A DNA stretch of 64,000 bases from Pseudozyma flocculosa PF-1 (GCF_000417875.1 NW_006920878.1:359279-423278); one strand, 5' to 3'; positions 11,601 through 23,594 are shown, counted from the first letter of the stretch. Program-made: numbers and translations. The notes: generated by a model from the sequence alone, not told the origin.

Positions 11601-12763
11601 TCAGGCATCGGCTGTGCCCGGGGCGGCCCCGGCTGCCTTGCCGCCGGGGGGTGCCGCATTGGCGGTCGGCCACATGCACGACCCCATGATCGGCTCCACC
11701 AGCTTGCCGTTGAAGGCGGTGCACGCCTTTTCGAACGCCGGCGTCATCGTGGCCGCTCCAGCGTCAAAATTGAGCCTGCAGTAGCCGTAGCCGAACGAGG
11801 TACCGTTGGTCAACGCCTCGCGACACATTGCCTGGATCGATGTCGACGGCGGAGGGGCAGCGGTGGCGGCGTCCCCTGACTGCGACGACGACGAACCCGG
11901 AGACGAGATGGCACCGAGCATCTTGTGGCACTGGGCGGCAAATGTGTCGGCAAAGGCGGGCTGTTGCGTGTGGCAGGTGTAATCCTGGAACGAGGGGTGC
12001 GGCTTGTCGGCGCCGTTGCAGCATCGAATGGCCCGGGTGTAGGCATAGTCGACCAGGGCATAGCGGTACGCCCCCGTCCTGGCGGGCGGCAGGTTGTCGG
12101 CGGCGTCCGAGTGGGTGGGGTCGGCCTTTGCAGCCTCTTGTTCGATCTGCTGCCTGGACTTGTCGCTGGGCTTGATGCCGGATCCCGACGGAGGCTGAGG
12201 GTGCGAAGGGTCCGGCGTCGGCTTCTTGGGCGGGTCGCTGGGGCCCGGCGGCGGGGCGGGCGGGTCGACCTGCTCTCCGAAGTTTTCAAAGGTACACGAG
12301 TCGGTGTTGGGCTTGAACGCTCTGCCACCGCGGGCCTGGCAGTCTGCGTCAAACTGGGCCGCGGAGGCGTCAAAGTCGGCGTTGGGCTTGACGGCGCACC
12401 AGGCGAGGCCGATGACCTTGAAGCGGTGGCTACACGCGTTGGCCTGGCACTTTGCGTTGGGATCGTAGTAGCCCGGCTTGTCGGAGCAGGCGCGCACGCT
12501 CGACTCGTCGATGCCCGTCCGCGTGCCCTGGCAGCAGCTGAGGATTGTCATCTTGTTGTTGGACATCATCAGCGTGTTCCACACGTCGGCCGACAGCGCG
12601 ACGTTCTGGCATCGCACGAGGTCGATGGTGGACGAGAGGGCCGCCAAGAGAGCGGGAAGAAGCTGCGCGAGAGTCCGAGACAGGGAAGGAGCGACCTGTT
12701 GAGGATGCGGCCGACTTGTTCGAAGAGTTCGAGGACCGGTCGACTCACGGAGAGGATCTTCAT
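11601..12763 (-). CDS. Secreted cysteine-rich protein with two related modules, 358 aa
   Basis: Two minus-strand exons: 12763-12749 (MKILS) and 12662-11601. The intron uses GTGAGT and CGCAG and restores a short signal peptide (MKILSLLPALLAALSS). The mature protein has about 17 Cys. An N-terminal Cys module (to about residue 130) is followed by a Pro/Ser/Asp-rich linker and a second Cys module. Both modules contain a CC pair, a C near a G-x-x-W/Y-C motif (GLAWC; GYGYC), and a final SC near FKPNTDSCTF or EPIMGSCMW. I do not recognise the family. It is probably an extracellular or wall protein. A second upstream acceptor (AACAG) would add 14 residues to the signal region, but it lies too near the likely branch point. 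A TATAAA box precedes the start. Confidence 0.72.
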
Positions 12764-13522
12764 GGCAATTGGGTCAGGGGTGTTGAGCGAGGGGCGAAGC
12801 TGGTGGCGGTGTCAGGACCTCATTATATTCTTCCTTTATACGGCGCGGCGCCTCTCAATGGGCTAACGCTTCGTGGCATCTCATTTCGGTCCTTTGCTGA
12901 TCTGGCACGTCGGGGCGTCGCTCGGCGGGCGGGGGAATCTTCTGATGAATGCCAGATGGTGGGTCCATTTCGTTTTCGCCGCTGATCGTGCCCGGCCAGC
13001 CCGTTGCTGTGGCTGCTCTGTGAAGGCGTGGGACAAGATCAGATGAAGTGATGGGCGCCGAGCTGCGTTGGGATGGGCCGAGGGAAGAATGGTGAATCGG
13101 TGGTCGAGGAGGGCAACGTCAGGTGTCGACAGTGAGGAGAGGCCGAGAGCGACAGTGCCCGATCCGTGGTGCTGGCCCGATGGTGGCCAAAGGGGTTGCC
13201 CGGGGACGCCGCCGCAGAGGTGGAGTTTCGGCGGACTGCCAACGCAGGGAGGGCAAGGCAGGCAGCGCAGGCGGCGCTTTGGGCACCGTGCGCCGAGGCG
13301 CAGGCGCCGTTGGACGCACGCGGGCAACAGGCAGAAGCCACAAGGCTAAGGTGAGGCAGGCAAGCAAGGCCTGGCGGTGTTGGTCTCGGGTCCTGCCCCC
13401 GCTCCCAGCACTGCCTCCCTCTCTGCCATCACCATCGTCATCACCATCACCTTCAATCGCCGTCTGGCCATCGCCCCTCATCCTCGTCCACTCATTCCTA
13501 CCCTAGACACCACCCTGACACC
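12764..13522. other. Divergent intergenic region, cysteine-rich gene / Aip1
   Basis: About 760 bases between divergent starts. The left part holds the TATA box at 12834-12840. The right end (13380-13522) is a CT/CATCAC-rich leader before the Aip1 start. Nothing else recognised. Confidence 0.5.
12834..12840 (-). promoter_or_regulatory. TATA box of the secreted cysteine-rich gene
   Basis: On the minus strand the sequence reads TATAAAGG, about 75 bases before the ATG at 12763. A strong TATA box suits a highly regulated gene, in contrast to the TATA-less housekeeping neighbours. Confidence 0.6.
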
Positions 13523-15846
13523 ATGTCCGCCACCCTGCAGTCGCTCTTTGCGGCCAACCCTACCACCACTCGCGGCCAGAGCACCAAGCTCGGCGTCGAT
13601 CCAAAAGGCGAAAAGCTCATCTACACCCAGAACCGCACCGTCATCATCCGCTCCCTCGTCGATCCCGCACAGCCCGCCATCGCCTACTCCCAGCACGCCC
13701 AGCCCGTCACCGTCGCTCGCATCTCGCCCACCGGATACTACTGCGCATCCGCAGACCACAGCGGCACCGTCCGCATATGGGACCTCGCCGGCGACGAGCA
13801 GGTCCTCAAGAGCGAATTCAAGGTCTTTGCCGGTCGCATCAACGACCTCGCCTGGGACGGAGAGTCGAAGCGCATCATCGCCGTCGGAGACGGAAGGGAA
13901 AAGTTTGGCCACGCCTTCCTCTTCGACTCGGGCTCCAGCGTCGGCGAAATCACCGGCCACTCGAGGCCCATCAACGCCGTCGCCATCCGCAAAGAACGCC
14001 CCTTCCGCGCAGTCACCGCCGGTGACGACAACAACCTCGTCTTCTACCACGGCGCGCCCTACAAGGTGAGCCGCCGACCTCGTCGACGACCGCTGACCCG
14101 CGTGGCCCCGCCGAGGCTTCATCCCTGATCGCGATGCATCCCCCACTTCTGGCTGCCTCCATCACGCAGTACAACAAGACGATCTCGACACACACCCGCT
14201 TCGTTCAGGACGTGGCATACTCGCCCTCGGGCGACCACTTTGCCTCGGTCGGCTCCGATGGCAAGGTCTTCCTCTACGACGGCAAGACTGGCGATGTGCT
14301 CTCGGAGCTCTCGGCCAAGGTCTCTGCTGGCGAGGGCCACGCCGGCACGATCTACGCCGTCGACTTTGCCGCAGATTCCCGTCGCATCGCCACTGCGGGA
14401 GCAGATGGCTTCGTCAAGGTGTGGGACATCCAGACCGAAAAGGTGGTCGAGTCGCACGACCTCAACGGCCGCGCAGCAGCGACGGGAGGGCAGAAGGCCG
14501 ACGACCAGCAGGTCGGCGTCGTGTGGGCCGGCAGCGACAAGGTAGTCAGTCTCAGCCTGTCCGGCGAGATCAACATCGTCCAGTCGGGGCAAATTTCGTC
14601 CCTCCATGGCGCGTGCAAGAGCTTCGGCCCGGGCGCGCTCGCGACGGCTTCGAATGGCAAAGCTCTGGTAGGCGGCGCCTACGATGGCCGCGTCCTTACC
14701 TGGACGCTCGATGGCGCGTGCAAGCCCATCACGGGCGGCGGGCACTCGAACGCCGTGCTCGGCATCAGCGCGGCGGGCGACAAGCTGGTCAGTGTCGGCA
14801 TGGACGACTCGGCGCGGAAGATTGCTGGAGACAGCTTCGAGTGAGTAGCGAGGACACGGAACGCCATGCCCTGGAGACGAATCCGCTGACGGCAACGGTC
14901 CTCCCACAATGGCAGGGGCGCGGCGACGCCTCTCTCTGGTCAGCCCAAGGGAGTCGCCGCTTCGAGCAAGGGAACGACGGTGGTGGCCGTGCTCGGAGGC
15001 ATCGACGTCCTCGCCGCGGGCTCGGGCAACAAGACGCACCTACCCGTTGCCTACACGCCCAGCGCCGTGGCTATCTCGCACGACGACGTGCTCGTCGCGG
15101 TCGGTTCCGAGGATGCCAAGGTCTACCTTTACACCCTCGAAAACGGATCGCTCCACGAGCTTGGGATGCTCCGCGGTAGTCGCAGCGCCGTGACGGCTCT
15201 CGCCTACGACCCTTCTGCCAGTCTGCTTGCCGTCGGAGAGAGCAGCGGCAAGATCCTCGTCTACGACACGGCTTCCCGCGACGTGAGTGGCTCGTACGAC
15301 GCTGGCTCGTGTCGATCATGGTCGCTGACTCTTGTCTCCCTGGGCCGAAATTCCGCCACGGGCAGGTCAAGCTGTCGCACTGGGTCTTCCACTCGGGCCG
15401 CATCAACTCGATCCGGTTCTCGCCGGACGGCACACACGCCGTCAGCGGCTCGCTGTGAGTCGTCTGCATCGTCGTCGCTCGGGGGAATACCTGCGCCTCG
15501 ACCGTATGCTCACCGCCGGCCTCGCTCTGCTCCCTCACACTCCTTGCCTGCCGCTTGGACAGGGACACGCACGTCTACGTCTGGAGCGTCAAGAAGCCCA
15601 TGAAGAACATCGCCATCAAGAACGCGCATGCTGGCGGCGTCAGCGGCGTCGTGTGGATTGACGATGCAAGCATCGCTAGCGCTGGTGCCGACGGCTGCGT
15701 GCGCACGGTGAGTGACCCGAATGCTGGCGGCAGCAGCGGAACCGGACCCCCGGCAGTCGTGGCTGACCGTGATCGTGTCCTGCCTGGTTGGTTGCTGTGG
15801 ACGCTTTCCCCCGCAGTACGACATCAAGAGGCATGAGGGTGCTTGA
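13523..15846 (+). CDS. AIP1: Actin-interacting protein 1 (Aip1/WDR1), WD40 repeats
   Basis: Six exons: 13523-14065, 14170-14840, 14916-15282, 15366-15454, 15563-15707 and 15817-15846. All donors are GTGAGT/GTGAGC and all phases agree, giving 614 residues, the usual size for Aip1 (about 600). The protein is a chain of WD40 repeats forming two beta-propellers, with repeats ending in VRIWDLAG, VKVWDIQT, VLTWTLDG and VYVWSVKK. The N-terminus (Ser/Leu, PTTTRGQSTKLGVDPKGEKLIY) matches the family. Aip1 works with cofilin to disassemble actin filaments and is found in cortical actin patches. The final exon codes only nine residues (YDIKRHEGA), which replace the family's usual short C-terminal strand. 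Confidence 0.93.
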
Positions 15847-16072
15847 GGTGCCGCTGGCTTCTGTTCTTTGCTGTAGATAGAGAGAGATATCAGAAGGTGG
15901 TCTGTCTGATGGTATGAAGGGAGGATGCCTGCGCCGGTCGGGTGAGAATGGACCAGCTGAGCAGCAAGTTTGAGCCCGAGGAAGCTGGGCGTGCGTGGAG
16001 GTTTGCGCTCGGTCTGGCCGTTTTCCGAGGCAGGCGCAGCGAGCGCCCCCCACCAAAAATGGCTGCCGAGGA

Positions 16073-18551
16073 ATGGAATCCTTCTCGACCCGCTTCTCCC
16101 CGCCACCACAACCACCGTACGTGTTTTATCCTCCGCTCCTCCGTCCTCTTGTTCCTCCGCCTTCTTTGGACAACGATCACGCGCTTGCCATGGTGGAGAC
16201 ACACCTCCCACTCCAACCTGGCGATCAGTCATCCGCGGTCCAGTCTCACCTGCGGTACGCAGCGACGACGCCGCACCTGAACCCACACGGGCTCGAGATC
16301 CGCGATGCCGGCAACGGAAGCGGACGAGGCATCTACGCCTCACGCCGACTACCCGCGGGCACCCTGCTCGAGATCTCGCCCGTCCTGCTCTTCCCGCCGG
16401 GCGAGTACGACAAGTTTGGCAGGCACACGCAGCTCGACGGGTACACGTTTGTCTGGCGTCGCACCGAGGCCGGCAGCATCATGGCCCTCGCCCTCGGCCT
16501 CGGCTCGCTGTTTAACCACTCGACCAGCCCGCAGGTCAACTATCGACTCGACCACGAGCGGCAGTGCATCACCTACACCCTCATGAGGGATGTCGAGGTG
16601 GGCGAGGAACTCTGCATCAGCTACGGCGTGGGAAGGATGTGGTGGGAAAAGGAGGATGCCATGTCGATCGAGGAGCGGGAAAAGGTCGACGACGAAGAGG
16701 AAGAGTACAAGAAGATGGCCGGCGTCGGTGCCGAGGGCTACGTCAGCAGCGAGGAGGAGGAGGCTGAGGGGCAGAAGGAATCCGTCAAGACCGCCTCCTC
16801 GACGCCGTCCGGGATCGATCTGCAAGCGCAAGCCGGGCCCAGCCGCAGCCCTCCTCCTGCTCCGCCCGCCGTCGCCGCCGCAGCTTCCACCGACGCACGC
16901 CGCAACGGCTACCCACCGCTCTACCGCATGACGTCGGCGCAGGATCCTCGCACCATCGCGCTGCAGACGACGGCGGCGTGGGTGGTCGACATTTCGCCGC
17001 GCAAGAGCTCCGTGGCGGTCAAGTACGTCCTCAAGCAGGCCACGCGTCTCCAGTCGCGCGACGACAGCCGCTACTCGACGCGCCACCTGCGCTCGTTCAA
17101 GACCGAGAAGCGCAAGGTCGTCGTGACCACCGCCGACGGCGGGAGCGAGGAGAGGGAGGAGACGCTGATACGCTTCCTCGTCTGTCTCCGCGACGCCCTG
17201 CCGCAGAGGGACGAGGTAATCCAGCTGCTCCGGAATGCACCGGACCAGGCGTTTGCACCGCCCCACTCTGACGCCGCCGGTGGCGACAGCGAGGCGCAGG
17301 AGCAGGATACGGACCCGCGGCCCTACCTCGTCGACGTGCCCACGACTGCAGCGCCGATCAAGGATCGCCTTGCCGAGTGGGCGCAGGTCTGGCCCTGCGT
17401 CGTGCGGACCGGCACCTTCAGCCCCAACGCCGGCGGGCCCACGGCGCCACCGGGGACGACGTCGGTCGGGGTCGTGGATCGAGCCGCCGAGGAAAAGCTG
17501 TGGAGCGCCGACGAGCGGCGGCTGCGCTGGGCCGTCAATCGGCTCCGGCGCGTCGTCGCCCTGGCACGGAGGGCGCAGGCGAACGGCGAAAAGGGCATCG
17601 CGGTGCACGTCACCCACCCCTTTGAGGAGAGCGCCAAGTGGGACGGGTGGAGCGAGAGAGAGGCGCGGGACTGGGCGCTCCTCGAGGGTGCAGAGGCCCC
17701 TCGGGTCGGAAGGGACGAGGGTGCGAGCACGCCGGCCTTTATCAGGAGCGTCATCGAGGTCGATGCGACCGACTCGCGGGTGTCGCTTCGCAACCCGCTC
17801 AAGCACGCCGTCGTGCAGTGCGTGGCAAAGGTGGCCGAGCTGCGCAGCCAGGACCGTCGACGCAACCCTATCCTCGCACCCAGCACACCCAACACCTCCA
17901 GCGGAGCATCTACGCCCTCCTCGACCTCGACCTCGACCTCGACCTCGACGACGACGACGACGACGACGACGGCGCCGAGCAACGGACAAGACTACCTGCT
18001 GACGGGCCTGGTCCTGTTCACGACGCACGAGCCGTGCGTGTACTGCAGCATGGCGCTGGTGCACTCGCGCGTCAAGGCCGTCTACTTTCTCCTCGGCGCG
18101 CCCGGCCGCGGCGGGTGCTGCGGCGCCACTGCTCAAGCCGGCCGCGCGGTGCCCGNNNNNNNNNNNNNNNNNNNNNNNNNNNNNNNNNNNNNNNNNNNNN
18201 NNNNNNNNNNNNNNNNNNNNNNNNNNNNNNNNNNNNNNNNNNNNNNNNNNNNNNNNNNNNNNNNNNNNNNNNNNNNNNNNNNNNNNNNNNNNNNNNNNNN
18301 NNNNNNNNNNNNNNNNNNNNNNNNNNNNNNNNNNNNNNNNNNNNNNNNNNNNNNNNNNNNNNNNNNNNNNNNNNNNNNNNNNNNNNNACGGCGGCGTGTA
18401 CGCTATCCAGGAACAGAGGGGTCTCAACCACGCCTTCCAAGTGTGGAGGTGGATGGACGACGTCGTCGCCACCAAGGGCCATGTTGGCGGCGACGAGTGG
18501 AGGCTGGAGAGGATCGGCGTAGAGCTAGATGTGGGCAAGCTGGATCCGTAA
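16073..18551 (+). CDS. TAD3: SET domain-Tad3 fusion: putative methyltransferase plus tRNA adenosine deaminase subunit (contains assembly gap)
   Basis: One long frame runs from ATG 16073 into the N gap at 18156 and resumes at 18388, ending TAA 18549. Residues ~60-195 form a SET domain: GRGIYASRRLPAGTLLEIS, the cofactor-site motif LFNHS and the closing GEELCISYG. A charged linker follows. From ~residue 295 the rest resembles Tad3, the non-catalytic partner of Tad2 in the wobble A34-to-inosine deaminase of tRNA. The zinc motif reads HAV where active deaminases have HAE, then PCVYC with SMALVHSR, as expected of Tad3. After the gap, GGVYAIQEQRGLNHAF matches the Tad3 C-terminus. The GCGG-type motif is presumably inside the gap. 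Frames before and after the gap differ by the literal gap length, so the gap is mis-sized or holds an intron. An earlier ATG at 16059 is in another frame. Confidence 0.8.
18156..18387. other. Assembly gap (232 N)
   Basis: A run of N inside the Tad3 half of the gene. The coding phase on the right does not match the phase on the left for this gap length. Confidence 0.99.
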
Positions 18552-18655
18552 TCGACGTTAGACGGGATAGGAATCTTGACACCTTGCCAGGATCGAGTAG
18601 TTATGGCGCACGCGAGCGAACGAGCGGACGACGTAGAGGCGCCGCTGGCGTCTAG

Positions 18656-21600
18656 CTAGGCCCAACCGAGTTCGCGGACGGCTTTGCTCCACGCCTGGTT
18701 GGCCAGTTTGAGACGCGCCGTCTGCGCCAGGCTCGGCCGGCTCGTCGCGGCCAGGAGGTGGTGTACCACCTGTGCCTCTGTGTCGTTGAGACGCTGGCGC
18801 CGCGTCGGGTCGCGAAAGTGTCGAGTCGTCAGGACGCGCAGGAAGGCATGGTGGCCCAGCCTGGTTTGTCGGAGAGAAAGGAAGCGTGGCGAAGAGCGGG
18901 AAGAGGACGAATCAGCCAGGAGATCGCACAAGCAGTGGCCTACTCGTCATGGGTGTGCGAGGCGAGGCCAGTGGTACCTACCACCCTATCCAGTCTGCAG
19001 CGACAATGCAGCGCGCGTGCTTGTGCAGCTTCTTAGCCGCCGCCGCCCTCCTGGCCACGGCCGTATTCGTAAGTCGAACGACTTGCTGGATCGCATCTGT
19101 TTCGCAACCGCGACCTCACCGGGCATCAGCATTCGGGAATCGCGTCACGGCAAGAAAGGGAGGGCGAGCGAGCGAGCAAGCGAGGGTGCGAAGGAGCAGG
19201 GCGCACTCACGGATGAGGAACCTGGGCGCAAACGAGATGCCGAGCGTCTTGAGTTCGGCCAGGTAGGCCTCGTACTTGAGCGCTGCGATGACAAAGGCCG
19301 AATACAGGCTGCGGTAGACGCCCGCCTGCGAGTTGAGCGCCGTGTCGGTGTACAGGATGTGGCACCGGCTCTTGATGGACCTGTTCGGACGTTGAGGATC
19401 GCGACGACGATGACACAGGGGTGAGAGTGCAGAGCCAGTCAGGCGTCGGTCGAGGTCGGGACGTCGCTTCCGTGTCCGCAAGTCAACGCATGGATCGACC
19501 TACTGGAAGAGCTTCTCGATGAGAGCCAGGCCGGGTCGTCGAGAGGCTTCGACGGTGAGCGTATCGCGCATGTCTGCCAGTCGATGCACCGGCGAATCGA
19601 CGACATTCGAGATCGTAGACGCCGTCAGTCGCACATCGATGGCTGCGAGCATGGGACAGGCGGCGCACACTCACCGATGTTGCGGTACCGCTCAAGGTCG
19701 GGCTCAACGGCGAGCGTGCTCGTGTCGAGCAGGACGCCGCACCACGGGAATCCCCTGCCCGTGCACCTCTCGACGAGCGGCTTGCCGCCCTCGTCCTTCT
19801 GCCGCAGATCAAAGTTGACCAACGTCTTTTCCTTGGCGATGAAGCAGCCATACTCCTCGTGACCGTCATGCATGACGCTGTAGAACGTCTTGGCCTTGCG
19901 CTTGCTCGTCGTGACAAAGAGGAAGTCGTCGGTGTAGCGCATCAGCAGGCTGCCCCTCTCCCGGACGAAGCCCAGCTTGGTCCGCTCGAGGTGAGCGTAG
20001 AAGAACGAGCAGAGCATCGTCGAGAGCGAGGAACCCTGCGGGATGCCGACCTTTTGACGGTAGAAGTCGCCCGAGATCTTGACCAGGTTGCCCATGACGT
20101 GCTGCCGGAGCAGGTTGAGGATGCGCGACCGCTCCTCGTGCCGGTACACGACGGAATCGACAAAGACGACGTGGTGCAGCGCCGCCGCGAGTTCGGCCGC
20201 CAGGTCGATGAAGAGGCGCTGCGAACTGTCGGGCTGCGCCAGCTTGACAAACGCGCGCTTGGTCGACGCGCCCGCAGCCGAGGACGACGATGAAGACGGC
20301 ATGACCTTGGCAAAGCGGTGGATCAGGTAGCCGTCTTTCTGCGCGCGGCGCAATCATCGACGTCGTCGTCGTGCGCAGCACATGTCAGGGGACAGAAGAG
20401 TCAGCCCCTGGTTCGGCAGTATCGTCAGGTGCGCACACGTCCATGCCCTCACTTCGCTCAGGATGTCCTGAATGATCTCCACCAGCCGGTCCTGGTCGAT
20501 GCTGTCAAAGGCACACTTGACGTCGCACTTGACAAAGTACAGCCTGCGTTTGGCGCCCTTCGCAAGCCTCTGGCCGGGCGTCTTCTCGAGCTCCTGCCGG
20601 AAGCGCTTCAGCTGGACATAGATCTCGTTTGGGCCAAAGACAGAGGCACCGAGTGAATCCGTCGCGGTGCAGCGCTTCTTCTCGTAGGTGAGAATGTGGA
20701 AGGCCGACTGGAGGATAAAGTTGATGGACTGACCCAGCTTCTCGGACTCCCTTTTGCGCTTCAACAGGTCGGCGCCTGTGCCCGTCTCCCGCCGCGTCGA
20801 GCGTCGTCGCAGGTTAACAATGGGTCGCACGCCCGTCTCCTTTGGCAGAAGGCGGATGTGCGAGTAGCCCAGCTTGCGGCTCGACATGACGGCGAGCGCC
20901 TCGGACCGGGAGAGGGGCTCGAAGACCGTCGTCTTGAGCTTGTCGAGCAAGGGTCGGCTGATGGCATGCCAGTCGTCCTGCCGGAAGTAGAGGACCCTGT
21001 TGCGGTACGCCGCCGTCTCGGTCGCGTAGAAAGTCGTGCGCAGCAGCGGGATGAGCAGCGAGTCAAAGAGCCAGTAGACGAATTCGGACAGCAGCTCACG
21101 CCGCTTGGCCGATTCCGAGGCCGTGGGACGCTGCCAGCGTGCCGCCTTGCCCGGCGGAAGCGTCCAGTCGACGTCGGTGACCCGGAGGCCCTGCATGGCC
21201 TGGTGCAGCGTCGACGTCTCGAAGCGTCTAGCCCGTACAAACTGCGATATGCCTGAAAGAGAGCCGGTGCGGAGAGGTGTGAGGTCAAAAGGCATATGTG
21301 AGCGGCCCTGATCACCCTGATCGGGCGACTCCTTGAGGCTCACTCTTCAGAACCAGTCCCTGATTGTGTTGAGAGCCAAACAGATCCAGAGGCACCAGCC
21401 GGCGGACAACGGTGGTGACAAAGTGCACGACTTGGCCAGTGGCGGGAACCGCGTACGCTGCGAATCGAGGCTTCTGCTCTTGCCTTGCCGTGGCCTTTGG
21501 AGAGAGCGCGGCGCCGCTGTCGGTGGTGTGAGGCCTCTTTCGCTTGCCCAGTCCGTCGAGCAAAGCGCCGACACCGTCGCGATCAGGGCCAGAGCGGTTC

Positions 21601-23295
21601 GGCGTGGAGGCCGCCCGAGGCAGCGACTCTGGGATGGGCTGCTCGGTCAGATCGTTGGCGATCCTCTCTTTCTCGGCTACGGTCAGACGTCTTCTCGGCA
21701 ACCGGCTCGGGCAGCAGCGGTCGAGCAACTTCTTGTAGTCCAGCTTGTCATGCCGACGGATCATGAGGGCAACGAGCGGCAGCGCCTGGCGCAATCGGTT
21801 GGGCGTCTTTGCAGGGCCCCTGGAGCGCAGCTCGGTTTCGCGCGTGGTATAGTCGTTGAGGGGCTGCGAAGTGACCCGGCTGTCCTTGGGCGTGGTGAAG
21901 ACATTGTCAAGACCAAACTGCCGCGGGAAGATGTACTTGAGCACGTGGCGCGCCCTCTTGGCGGCGAACGTCTGATCCGGCTTGGGGTCGCCCGGGTAGC
22001 ACGAGGGTGCCCGCAGCGACTGCGAGGAACGCAGCAGCTTGGACAGCTCCGATGGATTGGCAGATCGATTGAAGACGTCTGTGCCGGAGCGGGAGGGACG
22101 GCAGGGTCGAGGTTTGAGCAGGCCGGCCATTGCAACACCTGACGGCGTGAGATGTCGCTCTCTACTCACGGACAAAGGGCAAGCCAAGCTCCACCTTGGC
22201 CTTCCTGCCGCGAATGGGCCTGGCGTAGAAGATCCTGCTGCGGACAAAGGCTATCTGGGAGTGGCTGCGCACGACCTGTGATCGTTTGCTGCCGTCTTGA
22301 TTTGAAGCATGGTGCGACGGCACGGGTGCCGCGGGTGCAGCCGAAGGCATCGATGCGATCCGAGCGAGGCTGCGCGGACGGCTGACGTCGGCCGCCTTGG
22401 TCGGCGGTCGGATCGACGGTCCCACCGCCGGCTGCTCACCTCCGGCCTCGATCGCATCGACGCGGCCACCCTTGCGCTTCCGCTTGCGCGATGCGGACTT
22501 GAGTGGCAGCGAGGGAGCCAACATGGTGTGTTGCTGCGGAGCGACCGGCAGAGGCGGCACCAACTCCTGCATCTCCGACAGCGGCTGACCGCACATCTGC
22601 ACGTAACAGCTGCCATCGGCCTCGTGGTCCAGGAGCGGTGCGTAGACGGCGGTGGTGGAGAGGAGTCTGTGGAAGTGGTCGTCGCCGATGCGATCCAGGA
22701 GGTAGGACCATTCGGGAGCGGTGATGATGGTCGTGACGAGCGTGTTGGGAAAGTGGTTGGCCAGCCCCATCTGGCCGGCAGCGAGGGCGTGGAAGGTATC
22801 GCTGCGTTCGTCTGGCTTGCTGTACCCGAGCGTCAGCACATTGGTCTTGCGGGAGGTCGGCGGCGCATCGCGGGCGAGGGCCCGCACTATCGAGAGTTGG
22901 GCTCGATGGACCACCTGGAGAGCGGGCTCCCGTCGCTCCGGTGGCGACGAGGTGCCCTGGCCGGTCGCAGTCGTGGCGTCTGGTCGCAACGAGACGGCCT
23001 GCTCCTGATCCGGGATTGCGACGAGGAAGCGCGACAGCTTTGAGCGCGTCGGCTGATGGCCGTCATGCTGACTTCCCGTGGAATCGAAGAGATCGATGCC
23101 AAACGCCCTGCTGGTGAACTGGGAAAGCGTCAGGACCAGCGGGTAGAACCGTGAGACGATGCCGCGTCCCACGGCTGTGGGGCTGCCGGCGCTCACTTCG
23201 GCGCCTTGCAATATTGCCGCACGTTGAGTTCTCTGGAGGGTCGTCTGACCGCAGCGTGAAGCTCGGGGCCTGTTGTGGTTGTTGCCGGGGGTCAT
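18656..23295 (-). CDS. TERT: Telomerase reverse transcriptase
   Basis: Eight minus-strand exons join in phase: 23295-22170, 22138-21344, 21252-20453, 20338-19675, 19642-19504, 19380-19211, 19096-18982 and 18860-18656, giving 1337 residues. Two donors are GTAGGT. The N-terminal region has the T2-like block (PEWSYLLDRIGDDHF...CGQPL, ~194-239). Then come the T/CP-type blocks (RSRIFYARP, KYIFPRQFGLDNVF), the QFP-like RRLVPLDLFGS, RT motif 1/2 (RLLPKETGVRPIVNL, ~775), motif A (FVKCDVKCAFDSID), motif B' (GIPQGSSLS) and motif C (MRYTDDFLF). All three catalytic Asp are present. The thumb/CTE has SRCHILYTDTALNSQ. The enzyme extends telomeres in the nucleus using the telomerase RNA. The start is uncertain: an in-frame ATG at 23472 would add 59 low-complexity residues. 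Confidence 0.95.
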
Positions 23296-23594
23296 GGCAG
23301 GCGATGCTGGCAAGGCAAGACGACCCAGATCCAAGCAATGACCGTGCCAGGCGCGGTGGTGGACGTGGTGGTTTGGGTGGCCAAATCGGCCTGGCCAACC
23401 AACACTCGACACGGCGTGCAGTAACGTCGTGTTGGGTGGCCTGCACGGTCCTCGGCGGCCTCCACCTGGCATCGCCTGGCCTCACAATCGTGCTTGGACC
23501 CCTCCGGCTCAACATCAGACGGCCGTCTTCTCAATGACACCACCACCACTGCACCCTTTTCTCACCTCCGCATCACGACGATACTAGCGCCAAG
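23296..23594. promoter_or_regulatory. Short bidirectional promoter, TERT / Apc10
   Basis: Only about 300 bases separate the chosen TERT start (minus) from the Apc10 start (plus), so regulatory sequences must be shared. If TERT starts at 23472 the space is about 120 bases. No TATA box is visible. Confidence 0.5.

Noticed and set aside
12662..12748. Alternative acceptor (AACAG) for the secreted cysteine-rich protein that would add 14 residues to the signal region.
   Set aside because: It leaves too short an intron relative to the likely branch site, and the chosen acceptor gives a better signal peptide.
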